Part shown: in pieces, positions 44,792-53,075 of the stretch
Layout of the letters: each line of letters begins with the position of its first letter
Numbering within the stretch: position 1 is the stretch's first letter
From: Desulfovibrio oxyclinae DSM 11498
GTDB lineage: Bacteria; Desulfobacterota; Desulfovibrionia; Desulfovibrionales; Desulfovibrionaceae
Assembly (NCBI RefSeq): GCF_000375485.1
Contig: NZ_AQXE01000011.1
Span: 160-64,159 of the forward strand
Direction of reading: 5' to 3'
DNA: 64,000 nt
The notes under the pieces: model-generated
Database searches by the model: none
The model's input: only the letters and a program-made list of their open reading frames with translations
What the model was told of the DNA's origin: nothing
Translations under genes and position numbers: made by a program

Positions 44792-47662
44792 ATGGAACCC
44801 ATACGCATCATCCCATGGACAGACCGTTTCGTCGAAGGCCTCGGCGCGGAACTGGCGACTCGGCCCGATCTGCACAGGCACACCGTGGTCTTCACCCACG
44901 ATCGTCCACGTCGTTATCTGCGTGAATATTTCAAGCAGTGCCCTGACCTGCCGCGCCCCTGCCGAATGCCCGAAATCTCGCACATGGGATGCTTCGTACA
45001 GGGGATTCGCGACGAACTTTCCGGCCCCATGCGGCAGGCAAACCGGCTGGACCGCATCGAGTTGCTCTACCGCACCGTACACGACCTGCGACGCGAAGGG
45101 CGCGGGTTGCTCGGACAGCTGCCCGAGTTGGAGCGCGAACAGTTTTTGCCCTGGGGGGCGCGGCTTGCGGACCTCATGGAAGACCTGTTCCGTCAGGACG
45201 CCGACCCTGTGGACATCCGTCTGGCTGGTGGCGAAGTGGCCGACTACGCATCCGCCCTGCTTGAACAGCTGTCCGCCGTTCATGAAAGCTATCTTGACAA
45301 ACTCGACCGGCTTGGCTGGACCACACCAGGATTGGACCTTCGCTTCGCCGCCGCCAATACCGACGCCGCGGCCGAACTGTTCCGGGACCGACGCATCGTG
45401 GCTGCCGGATTTTACGCCCTGTCGCGTTCCGAGGACATGCTGATGAAGTCCCTCTGGCAGCGCGGACTGCTTGAGGTCTGGTGGCATTCCGATCCCGAAC
45501 TGGCCGAACATCGCAAGGGGCACTGGGCGGTCTTCGAGCATCGCGACTGGCAACGCCTCTGGCGCGCCCCGGTGGAAGTGTACGGCAACGCAACCGAACG
45601 AACCCCGGACCTGCGTTTCGTGGAAGGATTCGACCGCCACTCGCAGCTCAAGGCGCTCGGCGAAGAATTGCGGGCACACCCGGAACACGACGACACCGCC
45701 GTGGTGCTGCCCGATCCCGGCGCCCTCATGCCCGTACTGCATCATCTGCCCGAGGAGGACGTAAACATCTCCATGGGCTACCCGCTGGACCGCACGCCGT
45801 TGGCCCGGCTGCTGGACATCCTCATACGCCTTCAGGAAAACCGGGACGAAAACGGACTGTACCTCTGGAAGGATTGCGTGGCCCTGTTGCGACACCCCTT
45901 CATCCGGATGCTCGGCGGCGACGAATATCGCCGCACCCTGCACCTGCACGAGGGAGAATTGCGCTTGGGCCCGGCCCGCGTGGATCCCCGCCATTGGGAG
46001 CCGCCGTTCGGGGAAGCACCGTTGGACGACGTGCTTCCGCACGCAGTGGAGCCGGTGCGCCGGGAAATGCTCGGCACCTGCCTCTCCGGCTTCGCAACCG
46101 TGGAGACACTCGCCGCCCTCGCGGACGCACTGGAAGGCCTCGGCCGCCTGCTGCACGAACAAGGCAAGGACGTACTGAACGCCCACCTCATCGACGCGGA
46201 ATGCCTGTACCGCCTGTTGCAGGGAACCGCCCCCGCGCTGCGTGACACGCTGGCCTCGCACGAGCCGTTCAAGCAGCCCGTGCTGTTCGCCATGCTGCGG
46301 CAGGAGCTTTCGGCAGAGCGTGTCTCCTTCGAACCGGAACCGCTGTCCGGAATGCAGGTGCTCGGCGTGCTGGAAACGCGCCTGCTGCATTTTCGCAAGC
46401 TCATCCTGTTGGACGCGGTGGAGGAACGCATCCCCGGCACCAACCCGCACGACCCGCTGCTTCCCGACACCCTGCGGCTTGAACTGGGACTCCCCGGGGT
46501 ACGCCGCCGGGACTATGTGGCCGCCTACAACTTTCATCGGCTCATCAAGGGCGCGGACGAGGCGGTCATCCTGTACCAATCCGGAGAGAATCCGGGGCTG
46601 CTCGACTCCAAGAGCATCCGGAGCCGCTTCGTGGAACAACTGCTCTGGGAGGAGGAGAAAAAACTCGGACACGTTGTGGAGGTCGGCAAGTCCGACCTGC
46701 TCAGGCCCGTGACCATGCGCTCCAGCGCCGTACCGACGGACGTGCCCGGAATACCCGTCACCGAGGAAATCCGCGCCGAACTGCTGAAACGATTGGAGAA
46801 GAAACCCCTCTCACCGTCCCGGCTGGACACCTACCTGCGTTGCCCGAAGCTGTTCTTCTTCGAATACATGGCGGGCATCCGCGAGGACAGCCGTCCCGAG
46901 GACGAACTCTCCAGCCACGTGGGCAACGCGATCCATGACACGCTGGAATCATTCCTGACACCACACCTCGGCCGTTCCGTGGATGTAAGCGGGCTCGGTG
47001 CGGACATTCTGACCAGCACGTTCGAGGAACAACTCGCCGAAAACTCGGTTTTCCGACATCTCCCCTTCGATGTCTTTGAAACGATTCGTCGCACCGGGCG
47101 CGAACGGCTGCTTTCCTTCCTGCACAGTCAAGGGACCGCCACACCGCTGGCACTTGAAAAGGGCTATGAGGGGAGCATCGAATTCGACGGCAGGAGCATT
47201 CCCTTTTTCGGCAAGCTCGACCGCGTTGACCGCAGGCAGGGCGGCATCGTCATCCTCGACTACAAGACCGGGACCATCAAGAAGCCCGCCGCCAAATTCT
47301 GGGAGGGCGAGCTCTGGGACCGCATGGCAAGCCACGATCCCGACGCCCCGGACCCATTGCTGCTGCCCGACCTGTACAAGTCACTCGGCAGTGTCCAGCT
47401 CCCGGCATATCTGCACATCTACAAGAATGACACGGGCGAGACGCCTTGGGATGCCGCGCTGGTGGAACTCAAGGACAAGGGCGAGGAAAAACCGTTGTTT
47501 CCCAAAAAATGGGAAGAGGCCGACCGCGCCGAAATCATCGACGACATGATTCCCCGCCTGCTCGGGTTCGCCCTCAGGCACATGACCGCGGCGCAAAGTT
47601 TCGAGGCGGTCACCGGACGCCACTGCGACTGGTGCGCCTTCCGCCGTTCCTGCGGCAGCTAG
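44792..47662 (+). CDS. addB: AddB-like nuclease subunit with iron-sulfur cluster
   Basis: This 956-residue protein is the second subunit of the AddAB complex. Its N-terminal and middle parts look like an inactivated helicase, as in AddB, with no clear Walker A motif. The C-terminal PD-(D/E)XK nuclease domain begins LSPSRLDTYLRCPKLFFFEY and carries the active-site GKLDRVDRRQGG and VILDYKTG. The cysteine of LRCPK and the terminal CDWCAFRRSC (C-x2-C-x5-C) fit the four ligands of the [4Fe-4S] cluster that staples this domain in AddB. It starts immediately after addA. A dehydrogenase gene follows 19 bp later. Confidence 0.9.
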   Translation: MEPIRIIPWTDRFVEGLGAELATRPDLHRHTVVFTHDRPRRYLREYFKQCPDLPRPCRMPEISHMGCFVQGIRDELSGPMRQANRLDRIELLYRTVHDLRREGRGLLGQLPELEREQFLPWGARLADLMEDLFRQDADPVDIRLAGGEVADYASALLEQLSAVHESYLDKLDRLGWTTPGLDLRFAAANTDAAAELFRDRRIVAAGFYALSRSEDMLMKSLWQRGLLEVWWHSDPELAEHRKGHWAVFEHRDWQRLWRAPVEVYGNATERTPDLRFVEGFDRHSQLKALGEELRAHPEHDDTAVVLPDPGALMPVLHHLPEEDVNISMGYPLDRTPLARLLDILIRLQENRDENGLYLWKDCVALLRHPFIRMLGGDEYRRTLHLHEGELRLGPARVDPRHWEPPFGEAPLDDVLPHAVEPVRREMLGTCLSGFATVETLAALADALEGLGRLLHEQGKDVLNAHLIDAECLYRLLQGTAPALRDTLASHEPFKQPVLFAMLRQELSAERVSFEPEPLSGMQVLGVLETRLLHFRKLILLDAVEERIPGTNPHDPLLPDTLRLELGLPGVRRRDYVAAYNFHRLIKGADEAVILYQSGENPGLLDSKSIRSRFVEQLLWEEEKKLGHVVEVGKSDLLRPVTMRSSAVPTDVPGIPVTEEIRAELLKRLEKKPLSPSRLDTYLRCPKLFFFEYMAGIREDSRPEDELSSHVGNAIHDTLESFLTPHLGRSVDVSGLGADILTSTFEEQLAENSVFRHLPFDVFETIRRTGRERLLSFLHSQGTATPLALEKGYEGSIEFDGRSIPFFGKLDRVDRRQGGIVILDYKTGTIKKPAAKFWEGELWDRMASHDPDAPDPLLLPDLYKSLGSVQLPAYLHIYKNDTGETPWDAALVELKDKGEEKPLFPKKWEEADRAEIIDDMIPRLLGFALRHMTAAQSFEAVTGRHCDWCAFRRSCGS

Positions 47663-47681
47663 CCCCATAGGATTCGCCACC

Positions 47682-48872
47682 ATGAAAAAACACGACGTCA
47701 TCATCTGCGGTGCCGGAATCATCGGCCTGTGCATAGCGCGGGAACTGGTCGCTCGCGGATACCGGGACATTCTGGTCATGGACAAGGAATCCCATCCCGG
47801 AATGCACGCCTCCGGGCGAAACTCCGGAGTGTTGCACGCGGGCATCTACTATGATCCCGGTACGCTCAAGGCGCGCATGTGCCTTGAAGGCAACCGACTG
47901 ATGCGCGAATATTGTCGCGAGAACTCCCTGCCGCTTTTCGAGTCCGGCAAGGTCATCGTGGCCCGCAACAGCTCGGAAGTCCACACGCTGTTCGAACTGG
48001 AACGGCGCGCCACGGCCAACGGCGGCAACGTGGAGATCATCGACGAACGACAACTCGAAGAATTGGAGCCTAACGCCCGCACCGCGGGGAAAGCCCTGCA
48101 CTCCCCCCTCACCGCCGTGGTGGACCCGAAAAGCATCCTCAAGAGCCTCGTGCGCGACCTTGAACGTTCCGGCAAAGTCCGGTTCCAGTGGGGAAGCCGT
48201 TTCGTGAAAGCCGGACGCAATTTCATCACCACCGACACTGATGATCTGGCGTACGGCCTGTTCATCAACGCCGCCGGGGCCTACTCAGACAAGGTGGCCC
48301 ACTCCTTCGGCGCGGGCATGGACTACCGGCTGATACCGTTCAAGGGCATCTACAAGACCCTTCGTCGCCCTGCCGCCGACCAGATACGGGGCAGTATCTA
48401 CCCCGTGCCGAACATCAATAATCCGTTTCTGGGAGTGCATTTCACCCGCAACGTCCATGGCGAAGTCTACCTCGGCCCCACCGCCATTCCCGCATTCGGC
48501 CGCGAGAACTACGGCCTGCTGCGCGGCATCGACGCCGAAGCCCCGGCCATTCTGTGGCGCGACGCGCTCATGTTCCTCAACAACCGCAAATTTCGCAGCG
48601 TTGCACTGGAAGAACCCCGTAAGTATTTGTCATCCTGCTTCTTCAGCGATGCCTGCGACTTGGTAAAGGAGCTTAGGCCTGAGGACGTGAAAGACAGCCC
48701 CAAGGCGGGCATCCGTCCCCAGCTCGTGAACCTGCGAACGCATGAACTCGTTATGGATTTCATGGTGGAAAAAGTGGGCAATTCCGTGCATGTGCTCAAT
48801 TCGATTTCTCCGGCCTTCACCAGTGCAATGAGCTTTTCCCGAATGGTAACAGTGGAATACATCGACAAGTAA
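47682..48872 (+). CDS. lhgO: FAD-dependent L-2-hydroxyglutarate oxidase-like protein
   Basis: This 396-residue flavoprotein of the DAO/LhgO family is predicted to oxidise L-2-hydroxyglutarate (or a similar hydroxy acid) to the keto acid, passing electrons to the membrane quinone pool. The FAD-binding motif is IICGAGIIGLCIARELV, followed by family segments ASGRNSGVLHAGIYYDPG and FINAAGAYSDKVA. Length and N terminus match LhgO. It lies 19 bp after addB on the same strand, so it may be co-transcribed with the repair genes, although no functional link is known. Confidence 0.88.
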   Translation: MKKHDVIICGAGIIGLCIARELVARGYRDILVMDKESHPGMHASGRNSGVLHAGIYYDPGTLKARMCLEGNRLMREYCRENSLPLFESGKVIVARNSSEVHTLFELERRATANGGNVEIIDERQLEELEPNARTAGKALHSPLTAVVDPKSILKSLVRDLERSGKVRFQWGSRFVKAGRNFITTDTDDLAYGLFINAAGAYSDKVAHSFGAGMDYRLIPFKGIYKTLRRPAADQIRGSIYPVPNINNPFLGVHFTRNVHGEVYLGPTAIPAFGRENYGLLRGIDAEAPAILWRDALMFLNNRKFRSVALEEPRKYLSSCFFSDACDLVKELRPEDVKDSPKAGIRPQLVNLRTHELVMDFMVEKVGNSVHVLNSISPAFTSAMSFSRMVTVEYIDK

Positions 48873-48909
48873 AACAAATGTTTGAACCGTTTTTTCCTTT
48901 CCTCTCTCC

Positions 48910-48937
48910 TTGACTTGCCGCTTGGCGGGTGTATGCT
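48910..48937 (+). promoter_or_regulatory. Sigma-70-like promoter of the nitronate monooxygenase gene
   Basis: TTGACT (48910-48915) and TATGCT (48932-48937) are separated by 16 bp, 33 bp before the start codon at 48970. Confidence 0.55.
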
Positions 48938-48969
48938 TCGCGCAACTCTCTTACAGCGAGGTTGACATA

Positions 48970-50109
48970 ATGAAACTCCCTACTTTGAAGTTTGGAGATC
49001 TCGCCGCCAAAATGCCCATCATTCAGGGTGGCATGGGTGTCGGCATCTCCCTTTCAGGTCTTGCGTCCGCAGTAGCCAATCAGGGCGGTGTGGGCGTCAT
49101 CGCAACATCAATGATCGGCATGCGTGACCCGCAGCGAGCCAAGGATCCGCACGCCGCGGATATTCGCGCACTCACCGAGGAAATCCGCACGGCCCGTGAA
49201 AAAATGAACGACGGACTGCTCGGCGTGAACATCATGTGCGCGCTGACCAACTTCGCGGACATGGTCTCCACCTCCATCAAGGAGAACGTGGATATCGTCT
49301 TTTCCGGCGCCGGGCTCCCGCTCGACCTGCCGAAATACGCCCGCGAGGCATCGGATAATCTGAAGCAGGAAGTGCGCACCAAGCTGGTGCCCATCGTGTC
49401 CTCCGGACGCGCCGCCAAGATTATCTCCAAGAAGTGGCTGTCCAAGTACGGCTACCTTCCCGACGGCTTCGTGGTGGAAGGCCCCAAGGCGGGCGGCCAC
49501 CTCGGCTTCAAGCCCGAGGAAATCGACAATCCGGACTACCAGCTCGAAAAGATCGTCTCCGACGTTGTCGAGACCGTGAAGCCTTTCGAGGACCAGCACG
49601 GTCGCGCCATCCCCGTCATCGCGGCGGGCGGCGTGTACAGCGGCGAAGACATCGGAAAATATCTGGCTCTGGGCGCTTCCGGCGTGCAGATGGGAACCCG
49701 CTTCGTGGCCACCGAGGAATGCGACGCGGACATCGAGTTCAAGCAGGCGTACGTCAACGCGAAGCAGGAGGACGTGGGCATCATCAAAAGCCCGGTCGGC
49801 CTGCCCGGACGCGCCATCATGAACAACTTCCTCAACTCGGTTTCCGACGGCCTGAGAAAGCCCAAGAAGTGCGTGCACAAGTGCCTGCACTCCTGCGCCG
49901 AGGAAAACTCGCCCTACTGCATCGCGCAGGCTCTGGTGAACGCATACAAGGGCAAGCTGAAACACGGCTTCGCCTTTGCGGGCGCCAACGCCTACCTCGT
50001 GGACAAGATCGTCACCGTCCAGGAGCTGATGACTTCCCTTTCCGAAGAGTTCGACAGACGCTGGAGCAGCGTCGAAGAGTTCGGAAGGGATCTGGCTAAA
50101 AAGAAATAG
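48970..50109 (+). CDS. Nitronate monooxygenase / FMN-dependent dioxygenase-like protein
   Basis: This 379-residue TIM-barrel flavoprotein of the nitronate monooxygenase (2-nitropropane dioxygenase)/FabK group binds FMN. Family features are MPIIQGGMGVGISLSGLA near the start, the long loop with VEGPKAGGHLGF and the phosphate-binding GASGVQMGTRFVAT. A Cys-rich stretch KKCVHKCLHSC followed by PYCIAQAL occurs near the C terminus and is conserved in a clostridial-type subgroup; whether it binds metal is unknown. In anaerobes such proteins are often of unknown physiological function. ATG 48970 is chosen because it follows GAGG and starts the conserved sequence. Confidence 0.87.
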   Translation: MKLPTLKFGDLAAKMPIIQGGMGVGISLSGLASAVANQGGVGVIATSMIGMRDPQRAKDPHAADIRALTEEIRTAREKMNDGLLGVNIMCALTNFADMVSTSIKENVDIVFSGAGLPLDLPKYAREASDNLKQEVRTKLVPIVSSGRAAKIISKKWLSKYGYLPDGFVVEGPKAGGHLGFKPEEIDNPDYQLEKIVSDVVETVKPFEDQHGRAIPVIAAGGVYSGEDIGKYLALGASGVQMGTRFVATEECDADIEFKQAYVNAKQEDVGIIKSPVGLPGRAIMNNFLNSVSDGLRKPKKCVHKCLHSCAEENSPYCIAQALVNAYKGKLKHGFAFAGANAYLVDKIVTVQELMTSLSEEFDRRWSSVEEFGRDLAKKK

Positions 50110-50126
50110 CCGCTTCCAAACGACAC

Positions 50127-50161
50127 AAAAAAAGGCAGGGCCGTTCGGCCCTGCCTTTTTT
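50127..50161. terminator. Bidirectional rho-independent terminator
   Basis: AAAAAAAGGCAGGGCC (50127-50142) pairs with GGCCCTGCCTTTTTT (50147-50161) around a GTTC loop. It serves the convergent nitronate monooxygenase-like and feoB genes. Confidence 0.96.
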
Positions 50162-50183
50162 GTTTGCTGTGTCATCCGCTCTA

Positions 50184-52370
50184 TCAGACGAAGTTTCTGG
50201 CTACCTGATAGACAATCACCGCCAGCCCGTAGGCCAGTGTTGTGGAGCCGATCACGCTGAACATCGCCCAGCTCCAGCTCGACTCCCGGGCCATGGTCAC
50301 CACGGTAACGAAGCACGGTGCGTAGAGGAGCACGAAGATGATCATGGCCAGCCCCGCGGCCTTGCTGAAGCCGGGGTCCGTGGACAGACGCTCGGCCAGC
50401 GGGCGCGCTTCTTCGGGGTCCACTTCGCCGAGGGAGTAGGCGGTGCCCATGGTGGACACGATGACTTCCTTAGCCGCGAATCCGCCCACCAGAGCGATGT
50501 TCACGCGCCAGTTGAAACCAGCCCACTTGGTCACGCCTTCGAGCGCGGTGCCGATCTGTCCGGCGAAGGTGCCGCGAAGGGCTTCTTCGGCCTGCTCGTT
50601 TTCGAGCGTTTCGATACGGCTTTCCAGTTCGGCGACCTGATTCTGCGCACCGGAGGCCTCGACGGTTTCAATCTTCTGCGCGATTTCGGCGCGCTGTGCT
50701 TCATAGGCTTCCACGCGATCCTGCGGCATCTGGGGGAAGGTCATAAGCGCCCAGAGCAGGATGGAGATGCCGAGGATGACGGTACCGGCCTTGCGGGCGT
50801 ATTCCCAGGTGCGCTCCCAGGTGTGGATCAGCACGCCGCGCAGTGTGGGGATGCGGTACGGCGGCAGCTCCATGACGAACGGGGTGGACTCGCCCTTGAT
50901 GACCGTCCAGCGCAGGATGCGCGCCACGATCAGGGCCATGGCCCACGCGGTGAGGGTGATAGTCAGCATGACGCCCGCGCCCTCTTTGGGGAAGAATGCG
51001 GCCGCAAGCATCAGGAAGACGGGCACTTTCGCGCCGCAGGTCATGTACGGGGCCACGAACAGAGTCGCCAGCTTCTCGCGCGGGCTTCTGAGCGCACGGG
51101 CGGACATGACGCCCGGCACCGCGCAACCGCCTGCTATGCCGCCGGAGACGATGAACGGCAGCACGGAGGTGCCGTGCAGGCCAAAGGTGCGGAACACGCG
51201 GTCGAGCATGTAGGCCATGCGCGCCACGTAGCCGGAGTCCTCCAGCGCGGAGATCATGAGGAACATGAACATGATCAGCGGGACGAAGCCGAGCACGCCG
51301 CCGACGCCGTCGATGATGCCGGACACGATCAGCGATTTCAGCAGCCCCTCGGGCATGATGCCGGAAACCGTATCACCCAGCCATCCGAAGAATGTTTCGA
51401 GCCAGCCCATGGGTATTTCGCCCACGGTGAAGGTCACCTTGTAGATCATGTAGATGACGCCCAGCATGATGATCGGGCCGAGGAACTTGTGAGTCAGGAA
51501 ACGGTCGATGTTGTCGGACATGCTGATGCGGTCCTCGTCCAGAACCGGGTAGCGTACGACGTGTTTGACGATGCCGGCGATGAATCCGTAGCGGTAGTCC
51601 GCGATGATGGCGTCGGGCTCGGCATTGAGGGTCTTCTTGGTGTGTTCGGCGACCTTGGCGGCCATCTTTTCCAGACGCTGGGAAAGTTCGGAGTCGGCCA
51701 TACGACCCTTGAGCACCACGTCCTCGTCGTGTTCAAGGTATTTGATGCCGGTCCAACGCGCGGGAACCAGATCGGTGAGCAGACCGGCCTCGGCGATCAT
51801 GGATTCCATTTCCTCCAGCACGGGATCAAGGTCCGGGCCGTAGGAGATGCGAAGCGACTCCCAGTCGCCCTGATTCTCGTTGGCGTGACGCGCGGCTGCG
51901 GCAAGCAGGTCGCCTTTGCCTTCACCGGTGCGGCCCACGGTTTCCACCACAGGGCAGCCGGTCAGTTCGGAGAGCCGCTCGGTGTCGATCTCCTTGCCGC
52001 TTCTTCTGACCTCGTCCATCATGTTCAGGGCCAGCACCAACGGCACGCCCATTTCCTTTATCTGAACGGCGAGGTACAGGTTGCGCTCCAGCGCCCCAGC
52101 GTTGAGCACGTCCACCACCACTTCCGGCCGCTCTTCGGCCAGAAAGTTGCGGGCCACGAGCTCTTCCTGCGTGTATGCGGTAAGCGAGTAGGTTCCCGGC
52201 AGGTCCACGAGTTCGACATCGGTCCCCTGATGTTTCACGATGCCGGTTTTCTTTTCCACGGTGACGCCCGGCCAGTTGCCCACGTGATGCCGGGCTCCGG
52301 TGATGGCGTTGAACAGGGTCGTTTTTCCGCAGTTCGGGTTGCCTGCGATGGCTGCAGTTATCTTCTGCAT
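50184..52370 (-). CDS. feoB: Ferrous iron transporter FeoB
   Basis: This 728-residue protein imports ferrous iron across the inner membrane. The N-terminal G domain has GNPNCGKTTLFN, DLPGTYSLTAYT and LNMMDE, and the membrane part carries the Gate segments (GGCAVPGVMSARAL and FAAKEVIVSTMGTA). Between the two membrane halves is a Gln/Glu-rich insertion (about residues 545-600, around ESRIETLENEQAEE) that looks like a coiled coil. It follows feoA with one base between stop and start. Iron regulation by Fur is indicated by Fur-box-like sites upstream of both feoA and the small Feo gene. Confidence 0.97.
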   Translation of the reverse strand: MQKITAAIAGNPNCGKTTLFNAITGARHHVGNWPGVTVEKKTGIVKHQGTDVELVDLPGTYSLTAYTQEELVARNFLAEERPEVVVDVLNAGALERNLYLAVQIKEMGVPLVLALNMMDEVRRSGKEIDTERLSELTGCPVVETVGRTGEGKGDLLAAAARHANENQGDWESLRISYGPDLDPVLEEMESMIAEAGLLTDLVPARWTGIKYLEHDEDVVLKGRMADSELSQRLEKMAAKVAEHTKKTLNAEPDAIIADYRYGFIAGIVKHVVRYPVLDEDRISMSDNIDRFLTHKFLGPIIMLGVIYMIYKVTFTVGEIPMGWLETFFGWLGDTVSGIMPEGLLKSLIVSGIIDGVGGVLGFVPLIMFMFLMISALEDSGYVARMAYMLDRVFRTFGLHGTSVLPFIVSGGIAGGCAVPGVMSARALRSPREKLATLFVAPYMTCGAKVPVFLMLAAAFFPKEGAGVMLTITLTAWAMALIVARILRWTVIKGESTPFVMELPPYRIPTLRGVLIHTWERTWEYARKAGTVILGISILLWALMTFPQMPQDRVEAYEAQRAEIAQKIETVEASGAQNQVAELESRIETLENEQAEEALRGTFAGQIGTALEGVTKWAGFNWRVNIALVGGFAAKEVIVSTMGTAYSLGEVDPEEARPLAERLSTDPGFSKAAGLAMIIFVLLYAPCFVTVVTMARESSWSWAMFSVIGSTTLAYGLAVIVYQVARNFV

Positions 52371-52371
52371 G

Positions 52372-52623
52372 CTAGTCCTCCAGCGGCTCGACGGTGATGT
52401 GGTCCGCTTCGCTGTTTCGAAGAGTGAGGGTGAAGTCCTTGAGTCTCAGTGCCACGGGGTCCTTGAGCGGCGCCTTTCCTATGACCTTTACCTCGGTGCC
52501 GGGAATGAGGCCCATGTCACGGATTCTTCGCCCGAGCTCGCCTTGTGCGGAAACGGTCACGATCTTGAGCTTCTGGTTGACGCCTGCCTCTCGCAGACAA
52601 AATGCCTTGCCCATCTGGATCAC
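52372..52623 (-). CDS. feoA: Ferrous iron transport protein FeoA
   Basis: This 83-residue SH3-like protein supports FeoB activity. The typical core is RRIRDMGLIPGTEVKVIGKAP, followed by the family segment VALRLKDFTLTLR. It lies between the Cys-rich membrane protein gene and feoB, one base before feoB. A Fur-like box overlaps its immediate upstream region (52639-52653), and GAGAGGAGTG serves as ribosome site. Confidence 0.95.
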   Translation of the reverse strand: MIQMGKAFCLREAGVNQKLKIVTVSAQGELGRRIRDMGLIPGTEVKVIGKAPLKDPVALRLKDFTLTLRNSEADHITVEPLED

Positions 52624-52638
52624 TCCTCTCGATTCAAA

Positions 52639-52653
52639 TGAAAATCGTTTTCA
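52639..52653 (-). promoter_or_regulatory. Fur-box-like site upstream of feoA
   Basis: TGAAAATCGTTTTCA is a 7-1-7 near-perfect palindrome matching 12 of 15 positions of the Fur consensus TGATAATCATTATCA. It lies 16 bp before the feoA start and could give feoAB its own iron-dependent control. Confidence 0.75.
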
Positions 52654-52672
52654 ACGGTTTGACAAAAAAAAA

Positions 52673-52831
52673 TTAATCCCCGCCGCAGTCCTGCTTCTGC
52701 TGGGGCGTGCAGCTTGAGCCGCAGCCGGAGCATCCGCAGGATCCGGAAGAGGTAGCGCTCTTGACGAAGCGCCTGATGACGAAGAACGCCGCTGCCGCAA
52801 CGATCACGCCGACGATGATAATATCTGTCAT
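52673..52831 (-). CDS. FeoB-associated Cys-rich membrane protein
   Basis: This 52-residue protein has a single membrane helix (TDIIIVGVIVAAAAFFVI) followed by a basic stretch and a Cys-rich tail (GSCGCSGCGSSCTPQQ and a last CGGD). This is the usual form of the small Feo-linked proteins found next to feoAB in many anaerobes, which probably help handle iron at the membrane. ATG 52831 is chosen because GGGGGAAAT precedes it; a longer frame to 52873 adds a hydrophilic leader. It is the first gene of the feo cluster. Confidence 0.88.
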   Translation of the reverse strand: MTDIIIVGVIVAAAAFFVIRRFVKSATSSGSCGCSGCGSSCTPQQKQDCGGD

Positions 52832-52877
52832 ATTTCCCCCAGTGGTTTTGGACGCATCCGCCGCGTCCGTCAACTAG

Positions 52878-52906
52878 CTTGTAGTGACGTTGAAAATCAT
52901 TGTCAA
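52878..52906 (-). promoter_or_regulatory. Promoter of the feo operon overlapping a Fur box
   Basis: On the minus strand a perfect TTGACA (52906-52901) is followed after 17 bp by TACAAG (52883-52878). The Fur-like sequence TGAAAATCATTGTCA (52891-52905, 13 of 15 matches to consensus) covers the -35 and spacer, so iron-loaded Fur should block RNA polymerase. Confidence 0.82.
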
Positions 52907-53075
52907 TGACTTTGGCGGAGAAAGTTCGGATTCTTGTTGCGAGGGGTGGAGTACGGGCATCCTGCTGAAAGTATCTTGTGATCTGGGGAAATCCCCCTGC
53001 CTGAAAATCCGTCAACTTGTGCGGTACAGGATGATTCTATATAGTCCACGCCGAAACCGAACCAAGGAGCGCTCC

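Noticed and set aside
43247..46672. 1141-codon open frame on the minus strand
   Set aside because: It lies entirely opposite addA and addB, which have clear helicase and nuclease motifs. The translation is low-complexity His/Gln/Val-rich, as expected of an antisense shadow in GC-rich DNA.
41642..48872. Possible defence island (helicase plus nuclease pair)
   Set aside because: Domain content, gene order and the iron-sulfur nuclease tail fit housekeeping AddAB. No restriction, toxin or phage genes adjoin it, and base composition matches the surroundings.
50160..52397. 745-codon open frame on the plus strand
   Set aside because: It is antisense to feoB and has a shadow-like composition with no family motif.
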